A DNA stretch of 64,000 bases. It comes from Cydia pomonella (lineage: Eukaryota > Arthropoda > Insecta > Lepidoptera > Tortricidae). The stretch is taken from positions 4,984,501-5,048,500 of the forward strand of contig NC_084708.1 in NCBI RefSeq assembly GCF_033807575.1, given 5' to 3'. Both the position numbers and the translations under genes were made by a program. The notes beneath the pieces were generated by a model. That model saw nothing but the letters and a program-made list of their open reading frames with translations, did no database searches and was not told where the DNA came from. Below are positions 32,862 through 43,880 of this stretch, piece by piece (positions within the stretch are counted from its first letter, which is position 1; each line of letters starts with the position of its first letter).

Positions 32862-33001
32862 TAGAGTAAGACCAAGATAAGTTGGAAGCCTGTGTAAGTG
32901 TTAAGTAAACGTCATATTTCCATGGAAGTTTGACGTTTTAAATAACACTTGCACTGTCTGGGCTGTCAAAATCGCTGCCAACTTATCTTAGCCTGACTAT
33001 A
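32862..33001. mobile_element. 140-bp palindromic MITE (CAAGATAAGTTGG arms)
   Basis: TAGAGTAAGACCAAGATAAG, TTGGAAGC at the left is mirrored by GCTGCCAACTTATCTTAGCC and TGACTATA at the right. The internal pair GTCATATTTCCATGG and GAAGTTTGACGTTTT also folds. It is preceded by GAGAGCGTAAC, also found at 46312. Confidence 0.75.
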
Positions 33002-33228
33002 ACCATATAGGTGCGTGAGTCTCAGTTCAGTTATTTGTTAACCTCTAGACGACTTAAAATTGTACTTACTGCCTAATCGGCAGAAGAGTTGAAACAAATA
33101 TTTCATGAACAAAAGTCGGGGCTTCAGATTTCACAATCAAATTATAAAACACTTAGAACGCGAAATTTCTGGGAGAGATTGAATTACTGTGTATCTTAAG
33201 CTGAAGTAGATTCAGAGTATAGTAAAAT

Positions 33229-34065
33229 ACGGGTTCGAAATATTTACTTCGTTTTTCGAAGTTATTTTAAAATATATTCTGTAATTCTATAGGACTCGAC
33301 ATACAATTTAATTAATTGACCAATATATATATATAATAAAAAAAAATGATTTTGATACTTTTTCTTATAACCTAGACCGTTTTATTATTACTTAATGTAA
33401 CATATTTAATACGGGTTGAAAATATTTACTTCATTTTTCGAAGTTATTTTAAGATATATTCTGTAATTCTATAAGACTTGATATACAATTGAATTAATTG
33501 GCCAATATATTTTATTTTATTTTTTATTTTATTTAAATATGAAACAAACGGTCATACAAAAAAATATTATTACAGTTTCTTATTTTAATGTTTAATTTAA
33601 TACATATATAATTTATATATATAATTTAATTTATTGGATGTCTGAATTGTGTTGATTATTATTATTTACTATTGTAATATTTTATATTACTTGATTTGAT
33701 AATTATGACATGTCAGAAGATTATAATAATGCTTTAATTTAATTTATTGGATATTTGAATTGTTTTGATTATTTTTTATATTACCTGTTGTTTACCTCTT
33801 CTTTATGTGTTGTATTATTTGTACTGTTTCTGTATTGAGGTGTGCAATAAAGTATATTTGTATTGTATTGTATATTGTTTTATTTTACTGTAATTGTACT
33901 TAAATTGACATCTACCTAATTATATGTTGTATTACCTTTTGACATATCAAATTTGTAATTTTATCAATAAAGGAATATGAATATATAATAAACAAGATTT
34001 GATTTTGATATTTTTCCTTATAACCTAGACCGTTATATTATTACTTAATGTAACATATTTAATCG
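33229..34065 (+). repeat. A-B-A-B duplication interrupted by insertions
   Basis: Unit A (33229-33332) recurs at 33411-33513 (ATATTTACTTCGTTTTTCGA against ATATTTACTTCATTTTTCGA). Unit B (33345-33410) recurs at about 34000-34065 (TATAACCTAGACCGTT, TTACTTAATGTAACATATTT). About 480 bp of inserted AT-rich retroelement-like DNA separates the second A from the second B. That insert contains its own short duplication (TAATTTAATTTATTGGAT at about 33625 and 33735) and an RTE-like tail, TGTGCAATAAAGTATATTTG, at 33842. Confidence 0.75.
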
Positions 34066-34111
34066 TAAGTGCTCAGATTTTTTTCTTACGTAAGCGAAAC
34101 TTACGAAGCAT

Positions 34112-34303
34112 CTTACGTAAGCGAACAACTTGCGAACGCGAAGCGAAGCGGCGCGGCGCGGGTGAATCCATTCTTTGATACCTAATAGGTATTACCTATA
34201 GAAGTATCCTACGTGGGCGACCTCGTTGCGAACGTGAATGCCGCCGCGGGCTGCCGCGCCGCACCGCTTCGCTTCGCGTTCGCGAGTTGTTTACTTAGAT
34301 AAG
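34112..34303. mobile_element. GC-cored palindromic MITE
   Basis: The left arm CTTACGTAAGCGAACAACTT, GCGAACGCGAAGCGAAGCGG pairs with the right arm CCGCTTCGCTTCGCGTTCG, CGAGTTGTTTACTTAGATAAG. Next to AT-rich flanks this is a sharp change in composition. A partial extra copy of the end (CTTACGTAAGCGAAACTTAC) lies just before it at 34085. Confidence 0.8.
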
Positions 34304-34334
34304 ACTGCTGCGTTATAAAATGAATAAATCGTTA

Positions 34335-34451
34335 GGTGACAACCAAAACTCATTATAATACTGTCCCAAATTAAGAGTCATAGTGAACCGTGGACCATGC
34401 TAGTACCAAGACAAGGTTTATTCCCTACTGTCAGTGAGTTTTGGTTGTCCG
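34335..34451. mobile_element. 117-bp MITE (GGTGACAACCAAAACTC ends)
   Basis: GGTGACAACCAAAACTCATT and ACTGTCAGTGAGTTTTGGTT, GTCC form the inverted ends; the interior is unpaired. It lies 31 bp after the preceding MITE. Confidence 0.7.
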
Positions 34452-34857
34452 CAGACGACATGTAAAAAGAAACGGTTCAGGCGCGGATAAGTGCCCACCA
34501 CTCCATACATTTTTATAGTCTTAGCGAAGGCCCCCTTAAAGCAATTTCACTCGAACAGCGAAGGGCAAAATTCAATTGATAAAAGGTCGTAAAGGATTGA
34601 AATCCTGATAAAATGATTTGAAACCTTTACAAGTCACACTGTCTAAGTCTAGACAGCCTAGACTGTGATATAAAAGAAAAATAGTATTTATCAATATTAG
34701 TTTAGATTGATTATTTAGGTTGTTGTAGTATCAACAAGGCAATATTTCCAAAGCCGTCTGGAATAGGAGAGATTTTGTACGATGTCTGTGACCATAACCG
34801 AATGTAACGGATTGGGCTTTTTGTATGGATGAAATTTAAATGAATAAATGTTGGCCA
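34452..34857. other. No gene seen
   Basis: AT-rich. A TCTAGACAGCCTAGA patch is near 34650. Nothing supported. Confidence 0.45.
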
Positions 34858-35020
34858 TTCTTACTCAAATTGACTACTCGTAATTCCCACAGGTAACCTC
34901 AAGAAGGCTTGTGTTGTGGGTACTTAGACTACGATATATGCAATATATAAATACTTAAATACCTACATAGAAAACACCCATGACTCAGGAACAAATATCT
35001 GTGCACACCACAAAACCCCC
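34858..35020 (-). mobile_element. tRNA-derived SINE, 3' half, minus strand
   Basis: The minus strand runs from TTTGTTCCTGAGTCATGGGT through GTTTTCTATGTAGGTATTT to ACCCACAACACAAGCCTTCT. The tRNA-like head is absent, as expected for a 5'-truncated copy. Confidence 0.75.
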
Positions 35021-35371
35021 GAAGATGAATATGTATATGCTAATACATTGAATTTAAAGGCGTCTAAATGTTGTTAACCTCTACCTGAATTAAAAGTACT
35101 AAGACTAACTACAAGTCCAATTTGCACCAGATTTTTTTGCTAGTAAAATTACACTTTTTCTCTAAAATAAAAATAAAATAAATGACAATTTATACTGAAG
35201 TCTTAATGTGATGACCGTGGACAGTTCAGTTTCAACAAGGCGATTTTGATCGACAATGATAATTCCAATTTGCACTCAAGTTCGCTGAACTGACCGGTCT
35301 AATTTAAACGCTCTAATAGCCAGACAGACACTGAGATTCGATCTTTATGGTTTTACGACGTTTAATGTACA
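35021..35371. other. No gene seen
   Basis: AT-rich sequence, nothing supported. Confidence 0.5.
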
Positions 35372-35478
35372 GTCGACATCAGATATATCGGAGCGGCCAA
35401 GGTGCTCACAAATATCTGAACACGCTTCAATTGTCGAGGTATCAAGACCTCGGCCGCTCCGATATATCTGATGGCGAC
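35372..35478. mobile_element. Palindromic MITE (CATCAGATATATCGGAGCGG)
   Basis: GTCGACATCAGATATATCGG, AGCGGCC pairs with GGCCGCTCCGATATATCTGA, TGGCGAC. The interior keeps AAGGTGCTCACAAATATCTG and AACACGC, but the matching right half of that inner arm is deleted. This is one of the most recognisable lepidopteran MITEs. Confidence 0.85.
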
Positions 35479-35944
35479 AATACAATCCAAATTGATTGAC
35501 GGGAGAGTCCATTAACATGGACCGAATTTGGGTCAACAATATTGAATAGGTACTCTTTTATTAGAATGATGAATGGTTAATTGATGATGCTCAGCTTTAA
35601 ATAAATATGTTTGCGAAATATAACCAAAATAAAATTATCATCAGAAATTAAAAGTGTATGGTGTATTTGTTTGTGATTGTGTATAACATATGTCTGATTT
35701 TGCATGCATTTAAAAGTAATAGCCAGACAGGTTATCTCCATTTCATATGTTTTAACAACTTAGATCGTTGGCAGTCCACAAGTGTGAGTTACCCCAGAAA
35801 CATTCTGCCTCACACGGCTAAACTATAGAATAAGTTATAATAGTACTACCGTACAGAAAAGAAACTTCCTACAAAACCCAAGTTTGACAGCGATTCAGGG
35901 ACGAATCACGCTGTCCCTTTCTTATGTATGGTACTATCCTACCC
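35479..35944. other. No gene seen
   Basis: AT-rich spacer between a MITE and a SINE; nothing supported. Confidence 0.5.
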
Positions 35945-36215
35945 ATTTTGACGACGGGTCTGGCCTAGTGGGTAGTGACCCTGCCTATGAAACTGATGGT
36001 CCCGGGTTAAATCCTGGTAAGGGCATTTATTTGTGTGATGAGCACGAATATTTGTTCCTGAGTCATGGGTGTTTTCTATGTATTTCAGTATTTATATATT
36101 ATATATATATCGTTGTCTAAGTACCCACAACACAAGCCTTATTGAGCTTACTGTGGGACTTAGTCAATTTGTGTAATAATGTCATATAATATTTATTTAT
36201 TTTATTATTTATTTA
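35945..36215 (+). mobile_element. tRNA-derived SINE, near full length
   Basis: The head TTTTGACGACGGGTCTGGCC, TAGTGGGTAGTGACC includes the A box. The B box is slightly damaged (GGGTTAAATCC instead of GGTTCAAATCC). The body and tail are complete to TAATATTTATTTATTTTATT. The family is transcribed by RNA polymerase III and copied by a LINE. The changed B box may reduce transcription. No clear target-site duplication was found. Confidence 0.9.
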
Positions 36216-36379
36216 TCCCTTTTGGCTATTTAGGGATGTCAAAATTGAAGTCATTATCGTGTCTGTGGGCGTACATGCAAAGAGACGTCAAGTTCTGCCA
36301 ACCCTAATAAGAATTGCTCGGAGCAATGTGTAACCGAACGGAGCCGATAAAGCCCGAAAAGATCAGTTTCGCCCCCTGC

Positions 36380-36470
36380 CCCTGGCTGAACTGTGAAATG
36401 AATGATCGCGCGCAGTATTTCCGTACCAATTCTCCGAGCCTTCAAGAAAAGTGCGTACACCATTCTAAAA
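36380..36470 (+). pseudogene. CR1/Jockey-like LINE scrap
   Basis: A short frame ends RAFKKSAYTILKK, matching the FKKRVHSHLK position of the fragments at 19135 and 58350. No UTR or catalytic region follows. Confidence 0.4.
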
Positions 36471-36735
36471 AAACATATGATAGGTATTAATACAAGCTGC
36501 TATCAAAGTCTTCAGTCTCTCTAACCTACTTTAATATCGAATTGGCAGTTATCAGACAGTAAACAGATGCTGACCGACGAGGCAAACACAAGTAACCTCA
36601 ATTCGGGAGTTATGTAATTTTGTCTCGAGATGTCCGACCTATAAGGATGGCGATGGACACAGATGGCCAAATTTGCAAGCATATGGCAGTGAAATGAATA
36701 AAAAGATCTTAATCTTAAGAGAAACATAAGGGCTA

Positions 36736-37580
36736 TTGAAATTGAAATTGAAATTGAAAATATTTATTTCAGATTTTACAACCATCCATATTTGTTAGTA
36801 TAACTTAGGAACTAATGTTAATTTTGTACTTATTATAATATTATAACTAAAATACCTAACCTATTTTCTAAATTTCAAAAATCCTATAACTTGGCGAATC
36901 CAATGCGCCAGTATAGGATTCTCAACCCTCTCTGCAATTACCTCCAGAATGCTGTTGGTACTGCCCCTAAGCCTGCCCATCATCGAGACGATTCGCTTTC
37001 GTATAATCGCGTGAAAATCGTCTGTATGGGCCTCGGCGAACATGCGCGATGCACTACACCATGTGGGCAACCCCAACAACATTCTGAGTGCATTATTATT
37101 TATTATATTGCACGCGCAGGGCATTTAAGGCTTTTTTCGAATACTTCACCCACAGGCTGCTCGAGTAAAATGATTGATTGAAAGCTTTAAAAGCACAATT
37201 TTTACTTCTCTTGAGCATCGAGCAAACCTGCGGGCGACATGGTCTAACATGCTCGCCCGCAGGTTTGCTTACGGCCAATGCCCTGCGCTCCCGCTCTATA
37301 TCTAGGTCATCATTAAGGTCTTGCGTTATAATATGACCTAGATATTTCACTTTATCCACAAGAGAGAGTGTGGTTCCATGCAGCACAACCGGGGGTACAG
37401 AGCTCGGCGTGTAACTTCCAGCCTTAAACATTAGCACCTGACTTTTCTTTGGGTTGTACTGCAATCCATGTGTCTCAGCATACGTCTCACAAACCGCAAG
37501 CAGTTTCCTAAGGGCACTGATAGACGGACTGAGCAGCACCATATCGTCCGCATAACTAAGATTGTTGGCACAAACACCAT
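36736..37580 (-). pseudogene. Non-LTR reverse transcriptase fragment retaining YADD
   Basis: Minus-strand, 5'-truncated LINE. At its start VCANNLSYADDMVLL places the catalytic YADD at 37543-37554. Then follow LHGTTLSLVDKVKYLGHI, DLNDDLDIERERRALAV, FKAFNQSFYSSSLWVKYSKK, LRVQYNKALRMLLGLP and IIRKRIVSMMGRLRGS. The coding part is split: one frame covers 37542-37096, the other 37124-36861. A hairpin at 37222-37268 interrupts the RRALAV-ANMLARRF region. The 3' UTR ends in repeated AATTTC units (GAAATTGAAATT on the plus strand at 36738-36760). It has no endonuclease and is dead. Sister copies are at 28858 and 54440. Confidence 0.85.
37222..37268. repeat. Perfect 16-bp-arm hairpin inside a LINE ORF
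   Basis: GCAAACCTGCGGGCGA and TCGCCCGCAGGTTTGC are perfect inverted repeats with a 15-bp loop. The second arm fits the expected LINE coding sequence (...NMLARRFA...) and the first looks like an inverted extra copy, as if made by template switching. Confidence 0.8.
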
Positions 37581-38339
37581 GTATCTATATACAGCCTATT
37601 GCATATTATACATATGGCAGATTTATACTACAATTCTTCATCCTTATATTACAAAACTGAGTTCTCAAATACGGACCAAGCTAACTCTGCATGGTATTTA
37701 CAATGACAGTGTGGAAATGTCATAATTAATGTCACTCGACTAATGATCTTATGGTACTATGGATACTTACCTAGTATGCATCCTAGTATGCAGAATTGTA
37801 TGTTGCAACAAAACAAAAATTATAAAATATATTTGCCAAATGTTCGCCATTTTAACCGAACAGTTCGGCTGAATGCGAACATTGAAAATCTTGCCCAATA
37901 CGCTGAATACCGAATAATTACCGAATATTCGACCCATCTCTAATAGTTCAGACCACTAGTTCTGGGTATATATTCTGGGCTGGGTTGAGGCTGTTATTGT
38001 GTTGTGTTGATATAAATTTGATCTCATTTTTACACCATTCGCCAGTGCTTTTATACTCATGCGCTACGAAGCCTAGGAGTAATAAATAACATATCAGATT
38101 TTCAATAACAAATAACGTTCGGCATCTGTACAAAAAGCGCGGTACCTATCTTTAAAGGTTGCATGTGTGTAATACAATAGGTATGGCCTCTAATTTCATC
38201 CATGTAGCTGGCGCCAGTTCATATATTATTTCATTATAACATGATAGTTGATAATGATAATTCATAAGAGTCAGCCTTTTAATCATATTACTACAACGTA
38301 ATACGAGTTCATCTCCACCATTTCAATGGTTGGAAGTCC
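37581..38339. other. No gene seen
   Basis: AT-rich; the short frames at 37743-37943 and 37948-38133 are not recognisable. Confidence 0.5.
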
Positions 38340-38536
38340 TCAACTGTCCGCCCAGGTCCGCCCGCTTATCGAATACTGTTCTCATCAGTGGGCAGGGGCA
38401 CCACAGTACCAGCTTCTCCCTCTAGACCACATTCAACGATGCAATCCCTCTGGTGTTGCAGGTGCCCATGAGCGATGGTAATTGCTTACCATCAGGCGAT
38501 TCGCCTACTCGTTTGCCGCCTATATCATATATAAAA
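38340..38536 (+). pseudogene. CR1/Jockey-like LINE fragment with internal deletion
   Basis: Codons 38347-38442 encode SAQVRPLIEYCSHQWAGA and then PQYQLLPLDHIQRC, a well-conserved segment near the end of this reverse transcriptase family. The sequence then jumps to the 3' UTR (GTGTTGCAGGTGCCCATGAG, TTGCTTACCATCAGGCGATT, CTCGTTTGCCGCCTAT, A-tail), so the last part of the ORF is deleted. Confidence 0.8.
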
Positions 38537-39050
38537 AAGTAGCTTTTTGCCTCATTATGACGACCAACTTTACCTCATGTCGAATTTTATATTCATAGAA
38601 TGGGTCCCCAGGTGGCCTATAAACGATTGTACGTTAACGTTATGTCTCAATTTACGATGCTATATAACAAACATCATCAATATGCTGAATGACGTTAATG
38701 TTGCTAGTACCAACACTTCAACGGCATATCGCTTGAGGATAACCAGTGATTTTAGATCTCCAATTAGCAACATATATGATTTTTTTTAAAGATATCTTCC
38801 CATGAAAATGAAATTATTCTAATAAACCTGCTAATTATCTTTGCCTGCTATATATTGTATCCCAAAAACTAAAAACAAGCATGTTTAAACGTTATAAGCT
38901 TAAATAGATAATTGGGGTTTTGTAAAGATTTACGAATTATAGAACATTTTCATTAAAAAGCTCTTGTTGAACGTGTTTATTAAACAAACACAATAGAATG
39001 GGTATTTTGATTTCCTGCATATTCCTAATTACGAACACTTCTTTCGGATT
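38537..39050. other. No gene seen
   Basis: AT-rich; the 80-residue frame at 38547-38789 has no recognisable domain. Confidence 0.5.
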
Positions 39051-39142
39051 TTTAGGGTTCCGTAGCCAAATGGCAAAAAACGGAACCCTTATAGATTCGT
39101 CATGTCCGTCTGTCTGTTCGATTATGTCACCGCCACTTTTTT
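39051..39142 (-). mobile_element. GGGTTCCGTA element, terminal fragment
   Basis: TTTAGGGTTCCGTAGCCAAA, TGGCAAAAAACGGAACCC, TTATAGATTCGTCATGTCCG and TCTGTCTGTTCGATTATGTC are nearly identical to 49098-49190. Only this end of the element is present. Confidence 0.7.
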
Positions 39143-40849
39143 AAGTCACTCTTTAGTCTGCTTGAAACGAAGCGCTCGGTAAGCTCAAACAGTTCAGTTC
39201 GCGGGTAAATATTGATACCAGAATAGTCATTCAAAAGAAAAATGCAGTAAAAAACTACGAGCTCTATTCTTTTCCTAACCGTATGCAAGTAGACATTTTA
39301 GAACGTATATCTTTCTCGAAGCCGCCTGCGCATGACCATTCACTTTCCAGGGCTAATATTTACAAAAACTTACCAAATTTGCTACTACCGAAAAACCAGT
39401 GCAGGACTGGTCTTCGATTACTCACACTTTAGACGGATTTCGGGGTCAGATTATACTAAAGATGAGGCTTCGTTACTTAAAGAGAACCAGAATAATAGTG
39501 GTCTTGCATTACGCTGAGATGTGAGAGATTTCTGGGTCAGGTTATACTAGGAATTAAAGTTAGAGTCGAGGTGAACTATTTTATGAATTATTAGGAGCAT
39601 TTAGACGTCATATAAATCAAAGGAACGTATAGATGTGGGTCTCTCGACCTCTGTTTCCGCATTGAGACTGATATGAGTAGGTATAGATATTTCATCTTAG
39701 TGTGTTGATATTGGTCGAAATTGGACTTTAAAGACATGAAAACAAGAATCATTGTCAGTGTTATCTTAAAACAGGCTATTAAAGCTTTTGAAACAGTAAA
39801 GTAGTAGGTAGACAAGCGAGCTATATAATAGTGTCCTGTCGAATTGGCGTAGAAAGTGAGTGGTTAGAATTTGACAGTTAGACTCGACCTTTGCAATGCT
39901 TTGAACATTCGAGACATTAATTTGTTGTAGGGGAGGGATGGCTACAGCGGGTAAGCTAACGGAGAAGGCCTAAAAGTTTTATTTAAATTAATTTTACAAA
40001 TTTCATTATATTCTACAATGTGGGGTGTTCAATAAAGAGTATTGTATTGTATTCCACAGAAATAAATATTATATATTTATTATAGGAGTCTATCTTTTTT
40101 TAATAAATAATATTTATTTTAACCGGCTTTGCCCAACCTCCGGGCATAAAACGGGTAATCACTAAAACTAAGAGAATTTATTAATCACAAAACTAATTTC
40201 ATTACTTTTTTTGTGATTTGTGACAAAATTTATTCAAATAATAATTTATATTTATTAGAATCATAATTTCGCTTTAGGCTCCTCTTCGCTAGTTCAATAC
40301 ATGCCAGGGTTGGTGATGGCATGTATACTGTATATGACGAGTATGACGACCTAAGCAATATGTAAATATAATTGCGTACCTATAAATGCGCAATGCTCTG
40401 AACCCACCCTAGACGACCTTAAAAGTAAGCATAGGGCAGAGCAAATGCATCATTCACAAAAACCTGTCAAACATCAGTACGTTAAGAGGGAAACACGTAC
40501 TCGTACATACAAAAAGAGAAAATGTTTTTCCACTTCAAAATATTTTCCATTATCCATTTTTTTTTATGTTATTGACACATAGAAAAATAGGGTTATAAGT
40601 TTTCCTTTTTTTAATTTAAAAAAAAAAGCAAAACATAGAACCGACATCAAAATCAAAGTGATTTGTTACGATTTAGTCAGTGGAAATCGTTTTATCCTGA
40701 AACGGAACTTAATAGCTTACTATTCACTCACGGAATATCTGTCTGATGTATAATTTAATTGTTGTTAGTTTGTTTTATATTTATAAATTGCAATAGATTA
40801 TACATGTAAGCTATAATAATTGCATGCTCCATCTTGACTTAAATATTTG
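39143..40849. other. No gene seen (about 1.7 kb)
   Basis: AT-rich. A short LINE-like tail, GTTCAATAAAGAGTATTG, lies at 40028. GCCCAACCTCCGGGCATAAA at 40131 is unidentified. Frames are short and unrecognised. Confidence 0.45.
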
Positions 40850-40952
40850 TTTTGTATGCCTAATGGCAAAACATGGTGATACGCTACTATAATTATAAGA
40901 CCTATTATGTACCTGTGTTTACAAATAAACGTATTGATTGATTGAATAGAAA
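40850..40952 (+). mobile_element. LINE 3' tail (TGTATGCCTAATGGC type)
   Basis: TTGTATGCCTAATGGCAAAA, CATGGTGATACGCTACTATA, TAAGACCTATTATGTACCTG, AAATAAACGTATTGATTGAT and TGAT repeats. I recognise it as a common lepidopteran non-LTR 3' end. No coding part remains. Confidence 0.55.
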
Positions 40953-42149
40953 AAGTACCGTTATTTCGTTAGGATCACAAAGCTATTCTTCTCTCTTAAC
41001 ACTATTATCTTCAATTAAAATTGCTTATAGAAAGAGGCGGAAAGGCCTGTCAGCGCCGTTGCAACACTAAATCTAAACATTACAATTTGTCACACCTACG
41101 CGTTCGACAGCGTACAAGTAATGGGAATATAAAAACGAACGCGGCCAAGGCGCGGCTCGTCGTAAAACACGTGTTGTTATTTACATATTTACTCGTTTTA
41201 TGAGCTTTGGCGTCCGAAAGACGGACGGAAACGCCTTCTTTTGTTTTAATGTGGTTAGATTTGGCAGCGACGAGGTCAGACGTCAAGGAGAAATAAAAAT
41301 ACGACACAGATTAGACAATATTTGAAATTCATAACTTATTTTGACTAATATAAAAGGTAACAATTCGCCTTTCAAATGTAGACATGTTACGACCAAATAG
41401 TCTAGTTCGAATCGGTATATTCACCTGAAAACAGTATCTTATACAATCCAAAATTAAAAGGTTGAAATTGTGAGTAATTTCAATCAATTTTGTTAATATT
41501 ATAAAGTATTATTTATTATGAATTTTATTATTTGAACTTTAATTTTATTTATATTTATTGTAATAATAATAATAATGCGTAGGTAATCTTTTTGTAAAAT
41601 TTGCATGTCGTTTTGTGCGACTGAATACTGTATACTATCACTACAAAACAACACCTATGTATTCTAGAATTAAGTATCCTCGCAAATAAAAAATCTTTAT
41701 CATTATAGGTACCTAATATCTTTGTACAAAAAAGATTGAGTCAGATAATTTTTGCGCTCCGTTGTCGACCCTACAAACTTACAAGGATTCATCCTTGGGA
41801 GCACAGGAAACCTTACTATCAGAAACAAAGCACTACTGCTACACTTTCATATTCCTCAGGCTCTGGAAGTCTATTCAGATACTAATTTCTTCTAGTTAGT
41901 ATTGGTTAAGACTCGATTTGCGCTAAAAAATACTCAATAAAGGACTCGAGTCGGGACTTAAGACATGGAAGTTTTTAAAACACTGATCCTCGTAAACACG
42001 AGTCAAGTTCTTCAAATTTAGACCCAGAAGACTAGTTTCTACCTTTTGGTTACAGTTGATGCTGTAACAGCGTCGTTTTCTAAAGCCCATCGCACGGAGA
42101 CACAAGGAAAGACAGACGGGGCAGATATACGAAAAGATATTTTATAGCA
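40953..42149. other. No supported gene; CpG-richer patch at 41080-41230
   Basis: The patch contains CGCGTTCGACAGCGTAC, ACGCGGCCAAGGCGCGGC and an E-box-like CACGTG at 41169. It has small frames on both strands (41021-41203, 41080-41307) without recognisable products. It could be a regulatory region or part of an old element. Confidence 0.35.
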
Positions 42150-42413
42150 CATTCGACGACCGGTCTGGCTTAGTGGGTAGTGACCCTGCCTACGAAGCCG
42201 ATGGTCCCGGGTTCAAATCCTGGTAAGGGCATTTATTCGTGTGATGAGCATGGATATTTGTTCCTGAGTCATGGGTGTTTTCTATGTATTTAAGTATTTA
42301 TAAATATTTATATATTATATATATCGTTGTCTAAGTACCCTCAACACGAGCCTTATTGAGCTTACTGTGGGACTTAGTCAATTTGTGTAATAATGTCCTA
42401 TAATATTTATTTA
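42150..42413 (+). mobile_element. Full-length tRNA-derived SINE with target-site duplication
   Basis: 264 bp bounded by the 9-bp direct repeat TTTATAGCA (42141-42149 and 42414-42422). The head CGACCGGTCTGGCTTAGTGG holds the A box (TGGCTTAGTGGGTAGTGACC). The B box GGTTCAAATCC is intact at about 42210. The body has TTTGTTCCTGAGTCATGGGT and GTTTTCTATGTATTTAAG, and the tail is TAATATTTATTTATTTA. A perfect duplication and intact boxes mark a recent insertion. It faces the minus-strand copy at 42598. Confidence 0.95.
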
Positions 42414-42597
42414 TTTATAGCAAGGCATCATACGATATATTTTACGTACCATTTGGCAGAGTCAACTCACGAAGCTATTATATATATTTTAGTATCTTAC
42501 GATATCTTATAACAAGGCATCTTAAGATACTCGGTATATTACGATATAATAAATTGTCATATCGTGGGAGGCTTGATAGAGGTGGGATAAATAATAA

Positions 42598-42863
42598 ATC
42601 AATAAAAAAAAATATAGGACATTCTTACACAGATTGACTAAGCCCCACAGTAAGCTCAAGAATGCATGTGTTGTGGGTACTCAGACAACAATGTATATAA
42701 CATAAAAATACATAGAAAACACCCAAGACTCAGGATCAAATATCTGTGGTCATCACACAAATGCCCTTACAGGGATTCGAACCCTCCTGGGTCGAATAGC
42801 TAGGGCTAGTGGTCCATCGGCTTCATAGTCAGGGTCACTACCCCCTAGGCCAGACCGGTCGTT
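42598..42863 (-). mobile_element. tRNA-derived SINE, minus strand, variant head
   Basis: The minus strand starts ACGACCGGTCTGGCCTAGGG, then GTAGTGACCCTGACTATG. It continues to ACATTTGTGTGATGACCACA style body sequence and ends in an A-run at 42601-42610 on the plus strand. The head carries about 24 extra bases (around 42783-42806, GCTAGGGCTAGTGG) between the anticodon-like part and the B box. It is therefore a mutated copy. It converges on the SINE at 42150-42413. Confidence 0.85.
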
Positions 42864-43758
42864 ATATCTAGGGACCTAACAAGTCCTATAAAAATTAAAA
42901 ACCTAAACTACTTTTATCAACCAAATATATCTGCGAGCGATACTAAAAAAAGATAGAAAAGGAAAAAACTGTTCCTGGTGACCTAACTTTAGACTCAAGT
43001 GTAGATATGTAGAATATTCTTAAGGTAGATATCGCTAAGCACCTAGACCCTAAAGCTTGTAAACAAAAAGGAGGGAATAGAAAAGATTCGCAAGTTAAGT
43101 AGCTTCAGTAGGTTATGAACGATCGGATTGGTTTTCCGAAGCTCACAAGTTCTAGTCTTGCCCGAAGCGGGAATTTAATATATTTTTTTTTTTAGGTAGG
43201 TATATAAAAATTCAAAAACCTATTTTTGCAAATCTCTAAACATCAGCGGCTATGGATGTTAGATTTTTGCGTCTACCGGTTCCTCGAAGACACGCAAATT
43301 AGCATTTTTGTTTTGGACTACCCGAGTGAGCAGACATAGCTATTGGTTTTTTTGGCGTGCATTACTACTATTTAGTATCTAATTCTAATATGAATGCTCA
43401 ATTCAATTTCTGTGCCTGCTCTGCATGTGCACTTGACATTTCGAAGCACATTTAAGTTTAATTTTGAATTTATAGTCTGGCAACAAACAAAGTTATAAAT
43501 ACACGAAATCATTCCCGCACCCAAAACCCTGAGGCATGCTGATAAAGTAGATACGATATAATACAGATCTTAAATTCCTTGACTGTCCAAGGGTACAGAC
43601 CCTTGGAGCCAATAATAAATGATTATTGTTTTATGTCTAGTTATTTTGTATGCCTTAATTTTGCAGCTGACAGTACTGTACCGTAAAATGCGCCTACTTT
43701 GCTCCAAATTTTTTTCACTATTACTTTGTGGTAGCTATGTGCCAATGCTCTTACTAAA
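42864..43758. other. No gene seen
   Basis: AT-rich. A small hairpin CAAGGGTACAGACCCTTG lies at about 43588. TGCGCCTACTTTGCTCC at 43690 reappears inverted at about 44000, perhaps bounding an element that includes the LINE scrap below. Confidence 0.45.
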
Positions 43759-43880
43759 GAGGATGTCGAAGACCGTGCGAAGTGGAGGAAAAAAAGTAGG
43801 AACACGGACCCTAGGCTCCGAAGCAATGGCATAGGAAACAATCTGGATAAACGCCAAGACGGGAGAGAGAGGTATGCTCA
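43759..43880 (+). pseudogene. RTE-like ORF2 C-terminal scrap
   Basis: The frame EDVEDRAKWRKKSRNTDPRL, then RSNG and DKRQDGRE, has the D-x-x-x-W-R-x-x-x-R-x-x-DP layout that ends RTE-like endonuclease-reverse transcriptase proteins. Nothing upstream in frame is recognisable. Confidence 0.55.

Noticed and set aside
42161..42240. tRNA gene
   Set aside because: A and B boxes are present but the sequence does not form an acceptor stem and continues into a SINE body with a target-site duplication.
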